Assembly (NCBI GenBank): GCA_002724415.1
Contig: PBOU01000033.1
Span: 1,659 to 35,533, forward strand
Direction of reading: 5' to 3'
Source of the DNA: Planctomycetaceae bacterium
GTDB lineage: Bacteria; Planctomycetota; Planctomycetia; Planctomycetales; Planctomycetaceae
Length of the DNA: 33,875 bases
Part shown: positions 27,416 through 33,875 of the stretch, in pieces
Layout of the letters: each line of letters starts with the position of its first letter
Numbering within the stretch: position 1 is the first letter of the stretch
The notes under the pieces: generated by a model
Seen by the model: the letters and a program-made list of their open reading frames with translations, nothing else
Told to the model about the DNA's origin: nothing
Database searches by the model: none
Made by a program: the position numbers and the translations under genes

Positions 27416-28855
27416 TTAGCGAATTCTCTGAGCGAGCGCGGTTCGTGTGAAGTTTCGATTCTGCTGAGAATGCAACACATCATCTTCCAGAGCATTGAGA
27501 TCCCAACTCGATTCCAGGAGTAATCGGAGTTGGTCCTCAACAGCGAGCCCTCGGCCTATGAGGTTTGTTGTCTCGTCGGCGTCAATCGCAGTATGGAATA
27601 ACTGTTGCGGAGATCTGGCGCTGGCGATCAGTTTGTAGCCGCCGAGCCTCACCATCACGACCGGTTCCAGAGCGCCCTCGCCAAGATACTCAGCGAATAC
27701 TGGCCGCTGGTTGCCTCCGCCAGATTCCTCGTCCGCCATGCCGGGGAGCTGGCTCTGACTAGCGAATTGGGAGTTGTGCCCGGGAACCGATTCCACTCCA
27801 GAAAAATCGGCGATGGTGGGGAAGAGGTCAAGAAGAGATACTGGCTCCCTAACTCGCCGAGGTGTCGGGTGCCTAGGGTCATAAATGAGAAATGGCACCC
27901 GTACGGCTGGTTCAAACAGGTGAGATTTAAACCACATTCCACGCTCGCCCAACATCTCGCCATGATCTGAGAGAAATATCACGACTGTATCGTCAAGAGA
28001 ATCGTTGACTGCTAGGACATTCAGAAGTCTTCCGACTTGGTCGTCAATAAAGCTAATTGCTCCGAAATAGGCTCGACGTATGCGCTTAATCTCTTCGTCA
28101 CTCAATGACAAACTGTCGAATCCATAAAGTTCAAAAAGTCGAGCACTATGAGCGTCTCGCATCTCGGGCGGAAAGGTCCGTTGAGTAGGTAGGCCAATTT
28201 CAGTTTCGGAGTATCGGTCCCAGTATGTCTTAGGGATCACAAACGGGTCATGAGGGTGCGTAAAGGAAGCGATCAGGCAGTAGGGATCTGTGTCCCGAGT
28301 GTTGCCAATCTGCGTCAACCGCTCAATAGCCCGATCAGCTACCTCTTGATCAAAATCGAGTTGAGCGGAGATTTCAGCTATCCCGGCATCCCGGAGCTCA
28401 GTGGCTGAAGAGAGGAAGTAATCAGCCAGGAGTTGTTCATCCCCCCAGGACGGGGTCCAACTGTAATCAGTTGGATATATGTCGGTTGTTAGTCGTTCTT
28501 CGAATCCGTGATTCTGGTCAGACCCTATGAAATGCATCTTTCCAGAAACAATCGTCCGGTAACCCTGCGACTGAAGTACATGGCCAATGGTAGGAATCGA
28601 TGAAGAAAAGTCGCAAGCATTGTCGTAGGTGCCGAGTTGCGAGGGCATTTTGCCTGTGAGCATAGAGGCTCGAGATGGGCCACATAATGGAGAGTTGCAA
28701 TAGGCGTTGACAAAGACCGTAGACCTAGTGGCGAGATCAGTCAGATGAGGCGTCTGGCATACGCTTCCGCCGTAGATCGACAGATGTGGAGCAGACAACT
28801 GATCAGCTTGGATTATAAGTATGTTGGGCGGTCGTCGCTTCGGTGGTTTCATCAA
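27416..28855 (-). CDS. betC-like: Sulfatase, choline-sulfatase-like
   Basis: CGPSRASMLTG formylglycine motif (C-x-P-S-R); SGKMHFIGSDQNHGFEERLTTDIYPTDYSWTP block resembling choline-sulfatase; C-terminal WDLNALEDDVLHSQQNR tail. Confidence 0.85.
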   Translation of the reverse strand: MMKPPKRRPPNILIIQADQLSAPHLSIYGGSVCQTPHLTDLATRSTVFVNAYCNSPLCGPSRASMLTGKMPSQLGTYDNACDFSSSIPTIGHVLQSQGYRTIVSGKMHFIGSDQNHGFEERLTTDIYPTDYSWTPSWGDEQLLADYFLSSATELRDAGIAEISAQLDFDQEVADRAIERLTQIGNTRDTDPYCLIASFTHPHDPFVIPKTYWDRYSETEIGLPTQRTFPPEMRDAHSARLFELYGFDSLSLSDEEIKRIRRAYFGAISFIDDQVGRLLNVLAVNDSLDDTVVIFLSDHGEMLGERGMWFKSHLFEPAVRVPFLIYDPRHPTPRRVREPVSLLDLFPTIADFSGVESVPGHNSQFASQSQLPGMADEESGGGNQRPVFAEYLGEGALEPVVMVRLGGYKLIASARSPQQLFHTAIDADETTNLIGRGLAVEDQLRLLLESSWDLNALEDDVLHSQQNRNFTRTALAQRIR

Positions 28856-29177
28856 TTGGACTTGTTGTTATGGAGCCATTCGAGTTTTCATAATCGTACT
28901 GTCGGCCGTGTTCGAGACGGTTGACGTTCGCTGGGGTGGAGGCAAGTACCGAACTTCCGAGCGCGAGCCTATTACGTCGAATCAGGTAATACCGCAAGGA
29001 TGCAGTAGCCAATAGGGATCTTGAAAATGCTCGGCCCATCTCTGGCACCGTGGTTCCTTGATGATGGGTGTTGTGTGGTGTCTGTGAGTTAATGATGCCG
29101 AAGACTTTGTGTGCTCTCTCGACCCCGACTAGTCTCGCCTCGCTATGTAAAGGTAGAGCAACGAAAGACACAGGGGT

Positions 29178-30752
29178 GTGCAGTCAGGAATCCGAACTAG
29201 AGTCGTAAATGTTCTCGCAGGCATACTTGGTATAGCACTGCTGGCTTTAGGCTCAGATGCTATAGGTCGATTGGAGATATTCGGCCGGGGATGGCCTCCA
29301 TTCTTTGATGTGTTGGTCAAAATTGGTGATGACTGGCAATTTCTCAGACGTGCGGCCTGGATCAGTGTCTGGGACGCTATGCGAGGGTTTACTCTCGGAC
29401 TCTTGGCCGGGTTTATTTTGGCTACTATTGGCCTTCTAGTAAAGCCGCTAAGTCGGGGCATTGGTCGACTGGCAACTCTCCTCAATTCAATACCATGGAT
29501 TGCGATAGGACCATTGATAGTGATGGTCGTGTCGTCCTCGGCGACTCCAATAGTGTTCGCCTCACTAGCTGTATTCTTTTCGAGCTTCGTGACGATCAGT
29601 TCAGGATTCTCGTTGGTCAGCAAATCCCACCACGACCTATTCCAGGTGCTGGGAGCGAAACGTCTTACGGAATATCGACGCCTTGAATGCAAGACGGCGA
29701 TTCCGGCAATCGTCTATGCCGCAAAGCTTGGTGTCCCCGCAGCGATGTTCGGAGTGATTTTTGGTGAGTGGTTTGGCACCACGCACATGGGTCTCGGTTT
29801 AGCGATGGTTACCGCCCTCCAGAACTACATGACTCTCAGGCTATGGGCGGCTGCAGTGCTAGCTGCCCTCATTGCGGTCGGCGGCTATGGGCTCTTCGCG
29901 TTGCTTGAGATCGCAATCCGTAGGCGCGACTACCGCGCGTTCGATGAAGTAGTTGGTTCGGCCGCTGCGACGGTCAAAGAAGCAGGACATGGTCTGCGGG
30001 GCGCGGTGAAGCGTGTCGCTGGGTTCTTCCTGCATGCCTGGCCACTGATTGGGATTCTTGTCTTCTGGCAATATGCGGTCTCTGTGTTGAACGTAAGTCA
30101 GATTGTTGCTCCGAGCCCGATTTCGGTAGTCAGAGATGTATTTGGGAATCTAGGAACCTACGCACAGGCAACCCTTTACACCCTTGAGTTTGCTCTATTA
30201 GGTCTCCTGCTGGGGACCGTCATAGGACTCCTGGCTGCACTGGGCAGTTGGTTTTCACCGTTTCTGCGAAGTGTGCTCGGAGCACCAATGATTATTCTCT
30301 ATTCGGTTCCCTTGGTGGCTCTTGTCCCGATTCTGGCCAGGGTGTTCGGATATTCAAGACTTACTGAGACCTTGATCGCCGCCCTAGTGGCGATGTTCCC
30401 GACGTTTGTACTTGTGAGTTCTGGTCTGGAATCGTCCCCAAACGGCACAAACGATCTCTTTGATGTGATTGGGGCTAAACGAACTCGTCGGCTTTGGCTG
30501 CTGGCCGTGCCGTCCGCGATCCCCAACTTTCTGACAGTGTTGCGGCTGACATCTTCCCTAGCGTTCATCGCTGCGATCCTGGGTGAATACCTGACCGGAA
30601 ATCCGGGCCTGGGATGGACTTTCGCACTTGCCAACGGGGCGTTAGATATGTCGAGGGCTTGGGGCGCAGCGATGCTGATCGTATTGCTCTCGGTCATCGG
30701 CTACATGATGGCCAGCAAACTGGAACAAGTAGGACAGAAACGAGTGCTGTAA
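29178..30752 (+). CDS. NitT/TauT-type ABC permease with two fused membrane domains
   Basis: 524 aa; two SsuC/TauC-like halves, each with an EAA-like loop (DLFQVLGAKRLTEYRRLECKTAIPAIVYAAKLGVPAA and DLFDVIGAKRTRRLWLLAVPSAIPNFLTVLRLTSSLAF). Confidence 0.88.
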   Translation: MQSGIRTRVVNVLAGILGIALLALGSDAIGRLEIFGRGWPPFFDVLVKIGDDWQFLRRAAWISVWDAMRGFTLGLLAGFILATIGLLVKPLSRGIGRLATLLNSIPWIAIGPLIVMVVSSSATPIVFASLAVFFSSFVTISSGFSLVSKSHHDLFQVLGAKRLTEYRRLECKTAIPAIVYAAKLGVPAAMFGVIFGEWFGTTHMGLGLAMVTALQNYMTLRLWAAAVLAALIAVGGYGLFALLEIAIRRRDYRAFDEVVGSAAATVKEAGHGLRGAVKRVAGFFLHAWPLIGILVFWQYAVSVLNVSQIVAPSPISVVRDVFGNLGTYAQATLYTLEFALLGLLLGTVIGLLAALGSWFSPFLRSVLGAPMIILYSVPLVALVPILARVFGYSRLTETLIAALVAMFPTFVLVSSGLESSPNGTNDLFDVIGAKRTRRLWLLAVPSAIPNFLTVLRLTSSLAFIAAILGEYLTGNPGLGWTFALANGALDMSRAWGAAMLIVLLSVIGYMMASKLEQVGQKRVL

Positions 30753-30798
30753 GGCACTTGTGTTGAGCAGCGATATGGCTGCGGGTTGCACTCGGGTC

Positions 30799-32142
30799 CT
30801 AAGAAGGTTGCAAAGACGGCAGTTGAGTGCCGGAAGAGGGAGTTACCTCGTTGCCGTTCACCCAAACCCGTGTGATGTCAGTCGCAGTGGAAGATCGAAC
30901 CAGTTTTTCGAAGATCCTCGGCCAGTCGTCCAACTCGGGCCATACGTCGACGGAACTGTTGGGACCGATGTCCACAGCGATGGCATCGAACACAAAACCT
31001 TCGGCCAGAACACCGGCAGGGATTCCGAGGAGTTCTGCCCCTCCGGCGGTAACAGTCCAGAATGCTGTCGGTATGTCGATACGTGAGTTAGAAACTCCAC
31101 GCTCCTCCGGTCTGACTAATGCGTCCACGCCGTCCTCAAGCATTCGTGACACTGTGACCGCGTGCTCGCATTGCCGAAACAAATTTGATTGCGAACCACC
31201 TGCAACGTCGCTTCCTAGTCCGACTCGGAGGCCGTTCTCGAGGGCCCTAGCTAACGGAAAAATTGCGTTGGCGAAATAGGAGTTACTTATCGGGCAGTGA
31301 GCCACTCCAGCACCGGCCTCGGCTGCAACATGGATGTCTTGTTCGGTTAGGTGTGAGCCGTGTGCCAGGACCGAGTGATCCCTTAGGAGGCCGAAACTCT
31401 GCAGTGAAGACGTGTCGCTAGTCCCGTGGCGTTCAAGGACGTACCCGTGTTCCCAGTCACTTTCGGAGCAGTGTGTCTGAGTCAGAACGTTTTCAGATTC
31501 TGCAAGCCTGCCGAGACCATCGAGCAACTCGTCGGTACAGGCCGGGATGAATCTGGGCGTCACGATCGGCTGAACGAGACCCGTGTTGCCGGGCAGAGAC
31601 CGGATATCCACGATCGAACGGTGAGAAGCCTCTACGCCTCCTGAGGCGCTGAGATCTCGATACCAGTCTGGTGTTCCATCTGGATGGTCCATCGCAACAC
31701 GGCCCACGTAGGCCCGTTGGCCGAAGGCCAGGCAGGTCTCCGCTAGAGCCGTTGTTGCTGCTTCATGAATGGAGGAGAAATACACGGCCGTCGTAGTTCC
31801 CTGACCCAGGAGCTTCGGAACCATGGATTGCCAGACACTTTGGGCGAAGCCTTCGTCGCTATAGCGAGCCTCTAAGGGGAAGGTGTATCTGAAGAGCCAT
31901 CTTTCAAGTGGTTCGTCTAGTCCGGTTCCCAACTGGGGCCATTGGGGTGCATGAATGTGTGTATCGATCAAGCCGGGAAGGAGGACCACCGACCTGTCGA
32001 GTTCAATATCCGGTTGGCAATCGGCGGTGTAGGGGGCCACCGAGATGATGACTCCACGAGAATCTGTACTGATAACTCGATCCTCTAGTACCTCTAGCTG
32101 GCCCCTATCGGGTGTATGGAGGATTGTTCCCCGAATCTTCAT
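30799..32142 (-). CDS. guaD-like: Guanine deaminase-like amidohydrolase
   Basis: 447 aa; LLPGLIDTHIHAPQWPQLGTGLDEPLERWLFRYTFPLEARY, GTTTAVYFSSIH, VQPIVTPRFIPACTDELLDGLGRLA, TQTHCSES, GSDVAGG. Confidence 0.88.
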   Translation of the reverse strand: MKIRGTILHTPDRGQLEVLEDRVISTDSRGVIISVAPYTADCQPDIELDRSVVLLPGLIDTHIHAPQWPQLGTGLDEPLERWLFRYTFPLEARYSDEGFAQSVWQSMVPKLLGQGTTTAVYFSSIHEAATTALAETCLAFGQRAYVGRVAMDHPDGTPDWYRDLSASGGVEASHRSIVDIRSLPGNTGLVQPIVTPRFIPACTDELLDGLGRLAESENVLTQTHCSESDWEHGYVLERHGTSDTSSLQSFGLLRDHSVLAHGSHLTEQDIHVAAEAGAGVAHCPISNSYFANAIFPLARALENGLRVGLGSDVAGGSQSNLFRQCEHAVTVSRMLEDGVDALVRPEERGVSNSRIDIPTAFWTVTAGGAELLGIPAGVLAEGFVFDAIAVDIGPNSSVDVWPELDDWPRIFEKLVRSSTATDITRVWVNGNEVTPSSGTQLPSLQPS

Positions 32143-32296
32143 GGTTCGAGTATGTCATTCCATGCAGATGGTTTGATCGGCCTGTTTGCTTGTGTAAAGC
32201 GTCGCGGTCTACGGGTCTGACTTGCATTGGCCCTCTAGGGGCTCGGCACCCGCTTACCCCCCCAGACCGGGGGTTAGGCACACGCCGAAAACCCGG

Positions 32297-32323
32297 GAAG
32301 GCAGCGCCAAGAGCGCTGCCTTC
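32297..32323. repeat. Perfect inverted repeat (11-bp stem, 5-nt loop), terminator-like without T-tract
   Basis: GAAGGCAGCGC-CAAGA-GCGCTGCCTTC. Confidence 0.8.
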
Positions 32324-32327
32324 TCGA

Positions 32328-32385
32328 AACTGCGAACACGTGCACGCAAAAACTGCGACCACGCCCTTGTGGCGTGTTCGCAGTT
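32328..32385. repeat. Three-armed repeat element: two direct copies and one inverted copy of AACTGCGAmCACG
   Basis: AACTGCGAACACG (32328-32340), AACTGCGACCACGCC (32351-32365), GGCGTGTTCGCAGTT (32371-32385); the last is a perfect inverse of the first over 13 bp and pairs with the second over 15 nt with one mismatch. Confidence 0.8.
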
Positions 32386-32616
32386 CCCGATGTCCCGTCT
32401 GACAGCAGGCATCTGACGTGGCCCCCGGGGAGGCTTCACCCGATAAGTGGGGGAGGCTCCACAGCTGTTTTAGGCCGCAAAGGCATCAACAACAGAGGCT
32501 GCTAGCGCTTCCCCTTTGTTTGCGTCCAATTTGAGTCTGACTGTTTACTGGTAGACAGCGAGGAATCGCGACCTCACGCCGTTCAAGGCGTCGTGCTGGA
32601 CGAGGAAGGAGTCCTG

Positions 32617-33875
32617 ATGTCCGAGATATCGACGGCCAGGACGTTCGCGGACTCCTGGGCCAGAACGGTCTCCGAGCACGGGGCCCGAACCTTCCTGCTC
32701 TTTGAGGAGCCCAGCGGTGCGACGGCGACATGGACCTACGCGGAGTTCGACCGCGTCCTCGAGGGTGTGGCGGACCGTCTGTCGTCGTGTGACGTGAAGG
32801 CTGGTTCCGCCGTGCACCTGGCGCTCGCCAACTCGCCGGCCTTCGTCGCGGTGTGGTTGGCGGCTAACCGGATGGGCGCCTGGATCGTGCCCTCGGACCC
32901 GATGGCCCGACGGCCGGAACTCGCAGACCACCTCGAGCGAACGCGACCCTCGGTGGGACTGTGTGCCGTGAACCGCGCGGACGTCTACCGATCGGCCCTG
33001 GTGGATGCGGGGGTGGCTGCCGAGGTCATTGAGGTCGACGAAGCCGACGCCTCGAGCCTCCCATCCTCCGGCGCGTCCTACACGGATTGGGTGACTCCGG
33101 CGCTGAGTGACCGCGCAGCTGTGATGTTCACGAGTGGCACCACCGGGCGCCCGAAGGGCGTCGAGATCACACAGGCCAACTATGCCTTCGCAGGAAAAGT
33201 TATGGCCGAGGCCTCGGAACTCACGGTGGAGGACCGGCAGATTGTCGTGTTGCCCCTGTTCCACGCAAATGCGCAGTACTACTCGTTCGCGCCTGCCATC
33301 TGGTCGGGCGCCAGCGTGGCCCTGATGCATACCTTTAGCGCCAGCAACTTCCTCTCTCAGTGCGCCCGTCACAGCGCGACGGCCGCAAGCCTGTTCGCTG
33401 CTCCCATCCGCATGATCCTGGCGCGTGGTGAGGAAGTCGACGGAGTACGTCTGCGTCACTGCTGGTACGCGCAGAACGTGACCGGTGAGCAGTACGAGCA
33501 GTTGTCGAGATGGCTTGGGTGCAGGCCACGGCAGCTCTACGGGATGACGGAGACCATTCCGGCCGTGCTTACCGAAGTTGTTGACAAGCCCCGTCACGAC
33601 TCGATGGGATCGGTGACCGAGGGCTGCGAGCTTCAACTCCAGGATGCAGAAGGCCGACCCGTCGGAGTAGGGGAGATTGGGGAAATCGCCGTACGCGGTG
33701 TTCCCGGAGAGACAATCTTCGGTGGTTATCTGGACGACCCTGTTGCGACCACTGCCAGTTTCCGGAACGGATGGTTCCTCTCCGGGGACCGTGCTCGGCG
33801 AGACGAGGACGGTAGGCATTACTTCGACGGTCGACACTCGGAGGTGCTGAAGGTCGCTGGCGAGAATGTCTCCAC
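32617..33875 (+). CDS. AMP-dependent acyl-CoA synthetase/ligase, 3'-truncated by window edge (CaiC-like possible)
   Basis: Open from ATG 32617 to window end; VMFTSGTTGRPKGVEITQANY AMP-binding motif, LYGMTET, LSGDRARRDEDGRHYFDGRHSEVLKVAGENVS. Confidence 0.92.
   Translation, partial: MSEISTARTFADSWARTVSEHGARTFLLFEEPSGATATWTYAEFDRVLEGVADRLSSCDVKAGSAVHLALANSPAFVAVWLAANRMGAWIVPSDPMARRPELADHLERTRPSVGLCAVNRADVYRSALVDAGVAAEVIEVDEADASSLPSSGASYTDWVTPALSDRAAVMFTSGTTGRPKGVEITQANYAFAGKVMAEASELTVEDRQIVVLPLFHANAQYYSFAPAIWSGASVALMHTFSASNFLSQCARHSATAASLFAAPIRMILARGEEVDGVRLRHCWYAQNVTGEQYEQLSRWLGCRPRQLYGMTETIPAVLTEVVDKPRHDSMGSVTEGCELQLQDAEGRPVGVGEIGEIAVRGVPGETIFGGYLDDPVATTASFRNGWFLSGDRARRDEDGRHYFDGRHSEVLKVAGENVS

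Noticed and set aside
32545-33837. 430-aa minus-strand ORF
   Set aside because: Antisense to an obvious acyl-CoA ligase reading frame on the plus strand; low-complexity Arg/Gly/His-rich translation typical of GC-rich shadow ORFs.
1-33875. CRISPR arrays, rRNA, tRNA or transposase genes
   Set aside because: No regularly spaced repeats, no rRNA-like or cloverleaf sequence recognised by eye, and no convincing transposase; a tRNA scan was not possible.

Overview
Catabolic and transport gene cluster of about 32 kb on a bacterial contig. Lipoprotein style and composition suggest an actinobacterium (Acidimicrobiia-like), but this is inference only. The minus-strand left block (436-4157) holds a DMT transporter, an HD-domain protein, a class II aldolase and a 3-hydroxyacyl-CoA dehydrogenase. 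A long plus-strand block (4438-22066) follows: a two-headed substrate-binding lipoprotein (BMP/PnrA-like half fused to an NMT1/THI5-like half), a NitT/TauT-type ATPase, a GcvT-like protein, two tandem amidohydrolase-2 paralogs, a BKACE-family protein, and a glycine/sarcosine/betaine-reductase-like set (GrdE-, GrdB-, GrdC- and GrdA-like). Both the GrdB-like and GrdA-like genes are interrupted by in-frame UGA at the canonical selenocysteine positions; ordinary ORF calling truncates both. The block ends with a Rieske oxygenase, an adenosine/adenine deaminase-like protein, and a split Rieske system resembling NdmC/NdmD/NdmE of the methylxanthine N-demethylases (Rieske-less catalytic subunit; Rieske+FNR+ferredoxin fusion; GST-like protein). 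The right part carries an amidohydrolase, a complete BMP-type nucleoside ABC transporter (ATPase plus two permeases), a choline-sulfatase-like sulfatase, a duplicated-fused NitT/TauT permease, a guanine deaminase-like protein, an intergenic region rich in inverted repeats, and a truncated acyl-CoA ligase. The most notable combination is UGA-encoded Grd selenoproteins, usually found in anaerobic fermenters, inside a cluster of O2-dependent Rieske oxygenases, purine-type deaminases and two interleaved ABC systems that may share one fused binding protein. A working hypothesis is uptake and breakdown of an N-methylated nitrogen compound (purine-like or quaternary amine).
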